From positions 1-17,711 of the forward strand of contig JBMNTV010000044.1 of NCBI GenBank assembly GCA_050945915.1: a stretch of 17,711 nucleotides of DNA. Reading direction: 5' to 3'. The stretch's first letter is position 1. The number at the start of each line of letters is the position of its first letter. Position numbers and translations under genes: made by a program. Shown piece by piece: positions 6,614 through 13,170 of this stretch. The notes under the pieces were generated by a model, which was not told the DNA's origin, made no database searches, and was given only the letters and a program-made list of their open reading frames with translations. The DNA comes from CALNBC01 sp050945915. GTDB taxonomy: Bacteria; Bacillota; Clostridia; Christensenellales; CALWSW01.

Positions 6614-7720
6614 ATGAGAAAGGAACTGCTGACCCCCAGGCAAATCACATGCCTTGTGGCCCTGTTTTTGATCGGAAGCACCGCCATCATAGGCGGCGAT
6701 ACCGGCGTGGCCCAGGATTCCTGGATCGCGCTGCTGCTGGCTGCCGCTGTTTCGATGCCTTATTTTCTGATGCTGGGGCGGTTGAACCGCCTCTTTCCGG
6801 ATAAGGATTTTTTCCAGCTGGTGGAAATGCTCCTCGGTAAAATCGCGGGGAAGATCGTCATCGCCCTGATGACGTGGTATTGCTTTCATCTCAGCGCACT
6901 GGTCCTGCGCGATTTTTCGGAATTCGTCGCGGTGTGCGTCATGCCCGAAACGCCCCATCTGCCCATCATGATGCTGGTGATCGTGACCGTGATCTATCTG
7001 ACCAGAAGCGGCGTGGAGACCATGGGCAAGTGGTCGATCATCATGCTTCCGATCCTTATGGGGGTGGTAGCCATGACCGTGGTTTTATCCATCAACAACA
7101 TGGAGCCGTCACGGTTGTTGCCGATCATGTCCCATGATATCGGAACCATTGCCAAAACCTCATATGTGTTTGTCACCTTTCCCTATCTGGAAATCATCAC
7201 GTTCTTATGCGCGTTTCAAGGAGCCATTGAACCTCGCAAACCATGTAAATCCTATCTCCTGGCATTTCTTCTGGCAACTTTGACGCTGGTCGTCATAGAC
7301 GTCCGGAACACGATGCTGTTGGGGCCGCACACGTTGGAAGCGCTTTTTTTCCCATCTTACATCGCGATCAAGGTGATCCGGCTGGGGGATATCGTTTCGA
7401 GAATCGAGGGTTCGCTGTCCATTAATTACGTGATCGGCGGGGTGGCAAAAATAGCGGTCTGCATTTTGGCGGCCACCAAGGGCATTACGCACCTTTTTGG
7501 ACTGCGCGGACACAAGCCGCTGGTGCTGCCCATGGGCTTACTGACAGCGGCCCTATGCACCACGCTGTTTGAAACCGTGACCCACTTGTATGAGTTCTTG
7601 GAAACATATAAATTGTACGCCATACCCTTTCAGATCATCATTCCGGTTTCGATCTGGATCCTTGCCGAGATTAAGGCAAGGAAGATCAAGGCGCAAAAGA
7701 CGGCCGGATCCCAGGCCTGA
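6614..7720 (+). CDS. gerAB: Spore germinant receptor subunit B (GerAB, APC-superfamily)
   Basis: ATG 6614 is preferred over the TTG at 6611; AAAGG at 6600-6604 gives normal spacing. The 368-residue product is almost entirely hydrophobic, with about ten membrane segments. It begins with the characteristic LTPRQITCLVALFLIGS segment of the GerAB family (spore germination permeases of the amino acid-polyamine-organocation fold) and ends in a basic tail. Subunit B is thought to hold the germinant-binding pocket within the membrane. It is the last gene of the operon, followed about 105 nt later by a very stable hairpin. The order A-C-D-B differs from the A-B-C order of B. subtilis gerA. Confidence 0.95.
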   Translation: MRKELLTPRQITCLVALFLIGSTAIIGGDTGVAQDSWIALLLAAAVSMPYFLMLGRLNRLFPDKDFFQLVEMLLGKIAGKIVIALMTWYCFHLSALVLRDFSEFVAVCVMPETPHLPIMMLVIVTVIYLTRSGVETMGKWSIIMLPILMGVVAMTVVLSINNMEPSRLLPIMSHDIGTIAKTSYVFVTFPYLEIITFLCAFQGAIEPRKPCKSYLLAFLLATLTLVVIDVRNTMLLGPHTLEALFFPSYIAIKVIRLGDIVSRIEGSLSINYVIGGVAKIAVCILAATKGITHLFGLRGHKPLVLPMGLLTAALCTTLFETVTHLYEFLETYKLYAIPFQIIIPVSIWILAEIKARKIKAQKTAGSQA

Positions 7721-7822
7721 GTCGAATTTGGGATGCTGGCGCGATGCCAGAAAAGCAAAGGCGGGCAGCCGGGGTTTTTCCCTGAAAAAAAGCGGATTCG
7801 CATGCCGAAAAGTGGGATGCAA

Positions 7823-7858
7823 AGAACCCCGCGCGATTCTCGCGCGGGGCCTCTTCTT
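7823..7858. terminator. Bidirectional hairpin between gerAB and the DUF1540 gene
   Basis: CCCCGCGCGA (7827-7836), loop TTC, TCGCGCGGGG (7840-7849): ten perfect GC-rich pairs, flanked by AAGA on the left and CTCTTCTT on the right. The T tract is interrupted, but stem strength and location between converging genes support terminator function for both. 7721-7822 holds only a small CTGGC/GCCAG hairpin. Confidence 0.8.
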
Positions 7859-7887
7859 AGGATGCCTGGACCAGATGACCTGCTGCG

Positions 7888-8049
7888 TCAGTCTACCTTA
7901 CTCTTAAAACTGGCGCAGAGAGTGTCGTCGGGCGATTTGCCGCTGCAGCCGTCGCAGGGTCGAACTTCGATGGAGTCAAGGCCACAAGTAGCACCTCTTT
8001 CGTTGTATCGACAGTTCTGGACACGACAGCCTATACGTTGGTTCTTCAT
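7888..8049 (-). CDS. DUF1540-type small Cys-rich protein
   Basis: This 53-residue frame is below common ORF cut-offs. ATG complement 8047-8049, GGAGG (8060-8064 complement) 10 nt upstream, TGA at 7888-7890. The product has six cysteines (8, 13, 22, 32, 35, 45). Its spacing follows the DUF1540 pattern I-x-C-x-V-x-x-C-x-Y-N ... C-x-x-x-x-I-x-V ... T-x-C-x-x-F. DUF1540 proteins are common in spore-forming Clostridia and are suspected metal-binding or spore-associated proteins, but no function is established. This copy carries an additional CDGC pair. It converges on gerAB and lies about 100 nt after the 60-residue membrane peptide gene, with which it may be co-transcribed. Confidence 0.85.
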   Translation of the reverse strand: MKNQRIGCRVQNCRYNERGATCGLDSIEVRPCDGCSGKSPDDTLCASFKSKVD

Positions 8050-8095
8050 GGTCGGTCAGCCTCCGCAAAAGAAGATTTGCGCGGGTGCGCAATAG

Positions 8096-8102
8096 TAGTA
8101 TG
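8096..8102 (-). promoter_or_regulatory. CATACTA -10-like element within a small palindrome, upstream of the DUF1540 gene
   Basis: Minus strand CATACTA matches the -10 of forespore/mother-cell sigma factors and sits inside GCGCA-N9-TGCGC (8087-8105). I see no good matching -35, so this is only a hint of sporulation control. Confidence 0.2.
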
Positions 8103-8150
8103 CGCAGGAGCCAAGCCGAAAAACCACAAAAAGAAAGTCAAAATGAGCCT

Positions 8151-8333
8151 TTAGGCACAGCGCTCAAAACAAGCCGAAGGCGAAGCGTTCACGCCCGGTT
8201 TCGTGGAAGCGCGCTGTGCCTTCTTTTTGCGGGCAGAGTATTGATAAAGCGCCACCATAGCCGAAACGCCCAGCGCGGCACCTCCCAAAAAAGCGGGAAC
8301 GAAGAAGGTAAACCAAAGACCCCACTGATTCAT
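8151..8333 (-). CDS. 60-residue single-TM membrane peptide, unknown function
   Basis: ATG complement 8331-8333, with AGGAG (8342-8346 complement) 8 nt upstream and a good sigma-A promoter (8399-8427) in front, so it is probably a real gene. One hydrophobic segment spans about residues 5-30 and contains small residues (FLGGAALGVSAMVALY). It is followed by a basic ARKKKAQR stretch, predicting N-out/C-in topology by the positive-inside rule. The last 25 residues are polar and end FERCA. I do not recognise the family. The coding sequence for the C-terminal third lies within the inverted repeat 8154-8220, so the tail sequence may be shaped by RNA structure more than by protein function. Confidence 0.6.
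   Translation of the reverse strand: MNQWGLWFTFFVPAFLGGAALGVSAMVALYQYSARKKKAQRASTKPGVNASPSACFERCA
8154..8220. repeat. Long inverted repeat with nested stems
   Basis: GGCACAGCGC (8154-8163) and GCGCTGTGCC (8211-8220) are a perfect 10-bp inverted pair around 47 nt. That interval itself contains nested pairing segments (CGAA/TTCG, GGCG/CGCC). On the plus strand it is followed by TTCTTTTT, terminator-like, yet no plus-strand gene precedes it. On the minus strand the repeat abuts the stop codon of the 60-residue peptide. It may be a terminator, a structured RNA or a small repeat element. Confidence 0.6.
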
Positions 8334-8398
8334 GCGTTTTGCTCCTATCTTCTGGCCGAGAATCGGAACTGATTTTCGGCGAACCTCTGTTTGCGAAC

Positions 8399-8427
8399 AT
8401 CATATCGCATTTCCCAGAAAAAAGCAA
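8399..8427 (-). promoter_or_regulatory. Sigma-A promoter for the small-peptide pair
   Basis: Minus strand TTGCTT (8422-8427), 17-nt spacer, TATGAT (8399-8404). Initiation near 8392, about 60 nt before the ATG at 8333. It lies between the flavoprotein gene stop and the peptide gene. Confidence 0.75.
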
Positions 8428-8495
8428 GCAAAATTGGGGCTGAGATGACCAAATCATTGGACAACTCAATGGTTTTTCCAAGAAAAATCGAACGG

Positions 8496-9710
8496 TCATT
8501 CGCAGCAAGCGCACGAACGCCCAGCGGTGATCCCCGTGACCCAGGCCCAGTGCAGGTTGAAACCGCCGCAGTCGCCCACCGCGTCCAGCACTTCCCCTGC
8601 GGCATAAAGGCCGCTGACCAGCCGAGATTCCATCGTAGCCGGATCGAACTCATCCAGGTTTGCGCCCCCCGCTGTCGCCTGGGCAAAGGACAGGGGCTTG
8701 ACCCCCGTGCATGGGAGGGAAAAACACTTCATGCTGGCGGCAAGGGCGGAGATTTCGGCATCCTTCAGGCTGCCGGACATCTTGGAAAGGGGGAATCCGC
8801 AGCGCTTGTATAGCACTTCGGCGATCCTCCTGTGCATCAGTCCCGCCAGCCAGTCGGGAAGGGGGCGGCGGGGGAAGGCGTCCCTTCGCCAAAGGAGGCA
8901 ATCGCGCAATTCGGCTTCGTCCAGATCCGGGAAAAAGTCCAAACAAAGGGTGACCGGACCCTTCGCCCGGGAGATGGCCGTCGAAAGCTGCATGGCGGCG
9001 ATGCCGGAGATGCCAAACTCGGCAAACAGCACTTCGCCCAGTTCCCGGCGAAGCAGGGTGCCGGAAGACAGTGCAGAAACCGCGCAGGCGGCGCGGATGC
9101 CCCTGAGGGAGCGGATGGGCTCGGTCTCGGTGCAAAGGGGAGAAAGGGCGGGCCCGATGGGCTGGATCTGGTGGCCCAGGGCGCGCAGGATGTTCACCCC
9201 GTCCCTTGTACCGCCGTTTTTTTCCGCAGCTTGGCCGCCGGCGGCGACGATGATGTTGTCAAAATACAGAGATTCCCCGGAAATGAGGGAAACTTCAAAC
9301 CCGCGCTTCTTGCTCTTGACGGACGCGACCGCGCAGTCGGTGCGTAGTTCCACCCCAAGCTCCGCCATGGACAGCCGCAGGCAATCCACCACCGCGCCAG
9401 CCAGATTGCAGCGGGGATAGAATCTGCCCTCTTCCTCTTCCCGAAGGGGAAGTCCCAAGGAATCGAAAAACTGCCGGATCTCTTCCACCGTTGTATTGCT
9501 CAGCATTTTTTTTAGCGTATTCGGGGAAGCGGACGAATACTTATCGGCAGAGGCAAAGCGGTTTGTGATATTACAACGGCCGTTTCCGGTGACCAGCAGC
9601 TTCCGGCCAACTCGCGGGCCGCGTTCCAAAACGGTGACGTCAGCGCCCAGGCGGGCTGCGGCAATCGCAGCGGCCATGCCGGACGCTCCCGCGCCGATGA
9701 TTCCAATCAT
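8496..9710 (-). CDS. HI0933/BaiN-family FAD-dependent oxidoreductase
   Basis: ATG complement 9708-9710 with AAGGGG upstream; it puts the dinucleotide-binding strand MIGIIGAGASG at the very N-terminus as usual, whereas the longer in-frame start at 9839 would add 43 non-conserved residues. The 404-residue length is typical. Family marks are the GAGASG FAD-binding loop (6-11), GRKLLVTGNGRCNITN shortly after, and the C-terminal YAAGEVLDAVGDCGGFNLHWA segment closing the FAD site. Members include E. coli YhiN and BaiN of bile-acid-metabolising clostridia, but the physiological substrate of most is unknown. It is transcribed divergently from the basic-tailed protein gene; no clear terminator follows its stop. 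Confidence 0.92.
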   Translation of the reverse strand: MIGIIGAGASGMAAAIAAARLGADVTVLERGPRVGRKLLVTGNGRCNITNRFASADKYSSASPNTLKKMLSNTTVEEIRQFFDSLGLPLREEEEGRFYPRCNLAGAVVDCLRLSMAELGVELRTDCAVASVKSKKRGFEVSLISGESLYFDNIIVAAGGQAAEKNGGTRDGVNILRALGHQIQPIGPALSPLCTETEPIRSLRGIRAACAVSALSSGTLLRRELGEVLFAEFGISGIAAMQLSTAISRAKGPVTLCLDFFPDLDEAELRDCLLWRRDAFPRRPLPDWLAGLMHRRIAEVLYKRCGFPLSKMSGSLKDAEISALAASMKCFSLPCTGVKPLSFAQATAGGANLDEFDPATMESRLVSGLYAAGEVLDAVGDCGGFNLHWAWVTGITAGRSCACCE

Positions 9711-9733
9711 TGTTCCACCCCTTTTTGCGCGAA

Positions 9734-9765
9734 AAAGCGCCATTTGTAAAGTTGAATTGCGCTTT
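9734..9765. repeat. Inverted repeat over the divergent promoter region
   Basis: AAAGCGC (9734-9740) and GCGCTTT (9759-9765), a perfect 7-bp pair around 18 nt. The right arm overlaps the -35 of the plus-strand promoter, so it may be an operator. GC-rich composition makes chance pairing possible. Confidence 0.35.
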
Positions 9766-9786
9766 GGCGCGCGATTGATATATAAT
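9757..9786 (+). promoter_or_regulatory. Sigma-A promoter of the basic-tailed protein gene
   Basis: TTGCGC (9757-9762), 18-nt spacer, perfect TATAAT (9781-9786). Initiation near 9793 leaves a leader of only about 20 nt that contains the AGGAGG ribosome-binding site. Confidence 0.75.
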
Positions 9787-9814
9787 AGCCTTAAGAAGGA
9801 CCCCAGGAGGACGC

Positions 9815-10483
9815 ATGAACAAAGCAACACCCGGACCATGCAAAGAGGTTACCATCGGTGCAACCCCTCATGGCGGCACGTATATGGTGGCGTATTATTT
9901 TGACAGTAAATACGCTCCGGTGCCCAAGCACAAGGCCACAAGAATCATCATACACGAATACGACGAAAAAAATCGCTCGATCCACAGGGATTACATCAGT
10001 TGCGGCCCCAACGACGAAGAAGAGTTCGCCGCCATGGAGGCTTACGAACTGGCGGAACGGCCGGATCCGAAGCTGGCGGGTTCCCCCAGGCGGAGGGGGA
10101 ACGGCACAGAAGGTGCATCCCGCCGCTTGGATGGGCATCGGCCTCGGGCAAGGCAGGAACGCCAGGCTTCGCCCCGAGCCAAAACGCAGGAAGAATCCCG
10201 CGCCAAGGATCGGATTGACAAGAAGGCCCCTCAGCGCAGCAAGCAGGGCGCCAAAGAGGGCAAGGAAGCCCGCGCCCAGCAAAAGCCCCGTTCCGAAGGG
10301 CAAAGGCGTCGTCCCGAAGGCGCTTCCAAGCCCCGCCCCGAGGGGCAGCGCGCCAGAGCACCGGAAAAGCCAAAGCTGGAAAAGCCGAAACCGGAAGGCG
10401 AAAAGCGCACCCGCGAAGGGCAGCAAAAAAGGTCGCGCAGGCGGCCGAACAGGAAGCCCAAAGGCCCAGACCATCCGCAGTAA
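9815..10483 (+). CDS. Unrecognised protein: small N-terminal domain plus long basic disordered tail
   Basis: ATG 9815 sits 4 nt after AGGAGG, with a good promoter and a strong terminator, so expression is very likely. The product has 222 residues. Residues 1 to about 85 are mixed composition with predicted strands (GGTYMVAYYFD, ATRIIIHEYD) and an acidic helix (NDEEEFAAMEAYELAE), and could form a small alpha/beta fold. From about residue 86 to the end the chain is almost only K, R, P, E, Q, G, A and S, with no aromatic residue or cysteine and loose repeats of the form RPEGQR/KPEGEK. Such tails usually bind nucleic acids or acidic surfaces; that is an inference. I do not recognise the N-terminal domain. 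The opposite strand of the tail has long open frames, which are composition artefacts. Confidence 0.8.
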   Translation: MNKATPGPCKEVTIGATPHGGTYMVAYYFDSKYAPVPKHKATRIIIHEYDEKNRSIHRDYISCGPNDEEEFAAMEAYELAERPDPKLAGSPRRRGNGTEGASRRLDGHRPRARQERQASPRAKTQEESRAKDRIDKKAPQRSKQGAKEGKEARAQQKPRSEGQRRRPEGASKPRPEGQRARAPEKPKLEKPKPEGEKRTREGQQKRSRRRPNRKPKGPDHPQ

Positions 10484-10497
10484 GAACACTTTTCACA

Positions 10498-10530
10498 AAG
10501 CCCCGAGAACATCGGGGCTTGAGCTTTTTT
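10498..10530 (+). terminator. Intrinsic terminator of the basic-tailed protein gene
   Basis: AAGCCCCGA (10498-10506), loop of 5 nt, TCGGGGCTT (10512-10520), then GAGC and T6 (10525-10530). In reverse orientation the T tract is poor, so the converging operon may rely on another signal. Confidence 0.9.
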
Positions 10531-10624
10531 GTGCCAGATCACAAGGGCGTTTGCAGCGCGCGGACTTGCCTCTTTTATGCGGGGGAACCGTCCCGGCGCC
10601 GAAAGGCGGACGAAAGGCCGCCCC

Positions 10625-11158
10625 TCAAAGGGGGGTGACCTTGCTGCGGGGACCCTCTGCGCTCAGACGGGCAAGGGCGAAAAGCGCATCCGAAACCCGG
10701 TTCATATAGCGAAGAAGCTCCTGCCTCAGGGGTCCCTCCTCGTCGTGGAGGGCGACGATCCGCCGTTCCGCCCGCCGCACGACGGTCCTCGCCGCGTGAA
10801 GATCGGCGGAAAGGGGCGTATCCCCGGGAACGACAAAGGATTTCAGCGGCCCGGTGACCGATTCGCAGTAGCCGATGATCTCCTCCAGCTTCGCGGTGTG
10901 GGTGCTGTTGACCAGCCTTTCGGCGGGGAGGATGCCCGCGTCGTCCGAAAGTTCCGCCATCACGGAACAGAGCCCGGCCTGAATCAGTCGAAGGCATTTT
11001 TCGACGTATCCCCGCCCCTTGCACCGGGCAATTCCCAAAAAAGCGGCGGCTTCGTCCACAACGCCCAGGCATTCGACGCGAAGGCTGCTCTTTTTCACCC
11101 GGGCGCCGGAAAGCAAGCCGGTTTCGCCCGCGTCTCCCATTTTGGTAGTGATGCTCAT
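10625..11158 (-). CDS. pduO: PduO-type ATP:cob(I)alamin adenosyltransferase
   Basis: ATG complement 11156-11158 with AAAGGA upstream; 177 residues, the usual size. The enzyme transfers the adenosyl group of ATP to cob(I)alamin to make coenzyme B12. The N-terminal ATP-binding motif TKMGDAGETGLLSGARV corresponds to the family's T(R/K)xGDxGxTxLxxGxR. The helix AARTVVRRAERRIVAL and C-terminal YMNRVSDALFALARL match the conserved RRAER and NRLSD blocks. It is the last gene of the ecfA1-to-pduO operon, 36 nt after tadA. Its presence in an operon with an ECF importer module suggests, but does not prove, that cobalamin or cobalt is among the imported substrates. No clear intrinsic terminator follows; a CCCC-CTTTGA-GGGG hairpin lies just beyond the stop. 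Confidence 0.92.
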   Translation of the reverse strand: MSITTKMGDAGETGLLSGARVKKSSLRVECLGVVDEAAAFLGIARCKGRGYVEKCLRLIQAGLCSVMAELSDDAGILPAERLVNSTHTAKLEEIIGYCESVTGPLKSFVVPGDTPLSADLHAARTVVRRAERRIVALHDEEGPLRQELLRYMNRVSDALFALARLSAEGPRSKVTPL

Positions 11159-11194
11159 TCCGGTTTTTCCTTTCGGTGGCGGCGGGGTCGGCGG

Positions 11195-11632
11195 TCAGCG
11201 GGACGGCTGGAAGCAGTCGGCAAGGAGCGCGGCGCACTCGTCCTTGAGAATACCGCCGACGATGACCGCATGGCAGCCCAGGGCGCAAATGTCCGCCCGG
11301 CTTCCGCAGCAGCCTGCGACGGGGTCAAAGGCGCCGAACACCACCCGGCTCAGCCGGGCGTTTTTGATGGCGCCGGCGCACATACAGCAGGGCTCGAGGG
11401 TCACGTACATCGTACAGCCGTTCAGCCGCCAGTCCCCAAGCCGTCGGGCAGCTTCGCGGATCGCCAGAATTTCCGCGTGGGCGGTGGGGTCTCTGTCTTG
11501 TTCGCAGCGGTTTCCGGATCGGGCGATGATTTCGCCGTCATTGACGATGATCGCCCCCACGGGAACCTCCCCGGCAAAAAGGGCGGCCCGCGCTTCTTTC
11601 AGGGCTTCCGCCATGTAGTCCTTAACCTTCAT
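11195..11632 (-). CDS. tadA: TadA-like tRNA adenosine / nucleoside deaminase
   Basis: ATG complement 11630-11632 lies inside the end of truA (11-bp overlap) with GGAGG just upstream; the longer in-frame start at 11656 would lie wholly inside truA. 145 residues. TadA converts adenosine 34 of tRNA-Arg(ACG) to inosine. The zinc deaminase signature is complete: His52-Ala-Glu54 (HAE, ligand and proton shuttle) and Pro81-Cys82-x-x-Cys85. The C-terminal part departs from E. coli TadA: the loop carrying the NHR residues is about three residues shorter and reads ICALGCHAVIVGG, and the protein is rich in cysteine. So it may be TadA or a related nucleoside deaminase. The last residues (DECAALLADCF) still follow TadA closely. 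Confidence 0.85.
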   Translation of the reverse strand: MKVKDYMAEALKEARAALFAGEVPVGAIIVNDGEIIARSGNRCEQDRDPTAHAEILAIREAARRLGDWRLNGCTMYVTLEPCCMCAGAIKNARLSRVVFGAFDPVAGCCGSRADICALGCHAVIVGGILKDECAALLADCFQPSR

Positions 11633-12374
11633 GGCCGTCCTCCGAATAATCCACACAGACCAGCGTCAGCCCTTTTGCCGGCGCTGTGGGGCCGGCTTGC
11701 ATCCGATCCCTGGACTCGAGGATGCGCCTCATGTCTTTTGCTTCCAGCTTGCCCTTGCCGATCTCGATCAAGGTGCCCACGATGATACGCACCATGTTGT
11801 ACAAAAAGCCGTTGCCCACGATGTCGTAAGTAATCCGGTCGCCGTCGGTGGAAATTTCCGAGCGATAAATCGTGCGCACGGCGTTCAGCTTGCACTCCAC
11901 CGCCTTAAAGGCGGAAAAATCGTGGGTGCCGACGAGGGCTTTTGCCGCTTCCGCCATGGCGGAAACATCCAAAGGCCTGTGCACATGCAGCTCGATGTTC
12001 CGATACAGCGCGCTGGCGTGGGCAGCGTTGTTGATGATGTAGCGGTAGTGCTTTTTTTTGGCGGAAAAACGGGAATGAAAGTCCAAAGATACCTCGCGGC
12101 TGTCGGTGACGCGGATGTCCTGGGGCAGCCCGGTGTTCAGGGCGTAGGAGAATTTTTCCGCCGGCATGCGGGCGTTGGTGTCAAAATGGGCCACCTGGGC
12201 CAGTGCGTGCACCCCGCTGTCCGTCCTTCCGGAACCATGCAGAGTCACCCGCTCGCCGGTGACCTTTTGAATATTGTTTTCGATGAGTTCTTGGATGGTG
12301 ACGCCGTTGTCCTGCCTTTGCCAGCCGGCGTAATTCGTCCCGTCGTATTCGATGGTCAGCCTGATCCTTCGCAT
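11622..12374 (-). CDS. truA: tRNA pseudouridine(38-40) synthase TruA
   Basis: 250 residues, ATG complement 12372-12374, one nucleotide after the ecfT stop. TruA isomerises uridines 38-40 in the anticodon arm of tRNAs. The catalytic aspartate is Asp52 in GSGRTDSGVHA, the first strand is IRLTIEYDGTNYAGWQRQ, and the C-terminal block has GNGFLYNMVRIIVGTLIEIGKGK, all standard. In many Firmicutes truA follows ecfT and precedes rplM-rpsI. Here the ribosomal protein genes are absent and tadA follows with an 11-bp overlap, so the two anticodon-arm modification genes are translationally coupled. Confidence 0.97.
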   Translation of the reverse strand: MRRIRLTIEYDGTNYAGWQRQDNGVTIQELIENNIQKVTGERVTLHGSGRTDSGVHALAQVAHFDTNARMPAEKFSYALNTGLPQDIRVTDSREVSLDFHSRFSAKKKHYRYIINNAAHASALYRNIELHVHRPLDVSAMAEAAKALVGTHDFSAFKAVECKLNAVRTIYRSEISTDGDRITYDIVGNGFLYNMVRIIVGTLIEIGKGKLEAKDMRRILESRDRMQAGPTAPAKGLTLVCVDYSEDGHEG

Positions 12375-12375
12375 A

Positions 12376-13170
12376 TCATCCCCATAGTATCGTCACTGCA
12401 AATAACGCGGCTAAAAGCGCGACGGAAAGCAGGTCCTGCCACTTCAGGCGCAGGACCCGCATCCGCGTCCTGCCTGCGCCGCCGTGGTAACAGCGGCTTT
12501 CCATAGCCATGGCCAGCTCGTCCGCCCGGCGGAAGGAACTGACAAAAAGCGGCACCATCAGCGGCACCATCGCCTTCGCCCTGGCAAAGAGCCTGCCGGA
12601 TTCAAAATCCGCGCCCCGGGCCATCTGGGCCTTCATGATTTTGTCTGCCTCGTCCAGCAACGTGGGGATGAAGCGCAGGGCGATGGTCATCATCATCGCC
12701 AGCTCGTGGGAAGGGAAGCGGAACACCTTCAAAGGCGACAGCAGGCGCTCCAGCCCGTCCGTCAAGGTGATGGGGGAGGTGGTGAGCATCAGCATGCTCG
12801 TTCCCGCCACCAAAAACACCATGCGCAGGGAAAAGAAGAGCGCGCGGTTGAAGGCCTCTGCGGTGATGCGGAAAATCCACCATCCCAGCCAGACCTCGTT
12901 CCCGCCGGTGAACAGCAGGTTCAGCACAAAGGTAAAGATCAGGATGAAGCGCAACGGCCGCAGGGACTTCAGAAGGTAGGGGAACGGGACCTTTGAAAGC
13001 ACGCAGGCCAACGTGATGCCTAAGAGCAAAAAGCCATAACCCAGCCAGTTGGTCACTAAGAAGACCAGCACCACATAGGCCAGGGTCAGAAGTATTTTAA
13101 TACGGGGGTCCAGTCTGTGTACGGGGGAATCCGTGGGGTAGTACTGGCCCAGGGTAATGTTTCTAAGCAT
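12376..13170 (-). CDS. ecfT: ECF transporter transmembrane protein EcfT
   Basis: 264 residues; its start overlaps the end of ecfA2 by 8 bp. EcfT is the membrane coupling subunit of energy-coupling factor importers for vitamins and metal ions. It has several hydrophobic segments, and the two cytoplasmic coupling-helix motifs that dock on the ATPases are present: an A-R-G in KAQMARGADF and a second related motif in AMESRCYHGGAG. No substrate-specific S component is encoded in the window, which fits a shared (group II) energizing module that works with S proteins encoded elsewhere. Confidence 0.96.
   Translation of the reverse strand: MLRNITLGQYYPTDSPVHRLDPRIKILLTLAYVVLVFLVTNWLGYGFLLLGITLACVLSKVPFPYLLKSLRPLRFILIFTFVLNLLFTGGNEVWLGWWIFRITAEAFNRALFFSLRMVFLVAGTSMLMLTTSPITLTDGLERLLSPLKVFRFPSHELAMMMTIALRFIPTLLDEADKIMKAQMARGADFESGRLFARAKAMVPLMVPLFVSSFRRADELAMAMESRCYHGGAGRTRMRVLRLKWQDLLSVALLAALFAVTILWG

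Noticed and set aside
9791..10489. 232-residue hydrophobic open frame antisense to the basic-tailed gene
   Set aside because: The complement of K/R/P/G codons gives Leu/Phe/Gly/Ala frames; it is a composition effect with no start signal.
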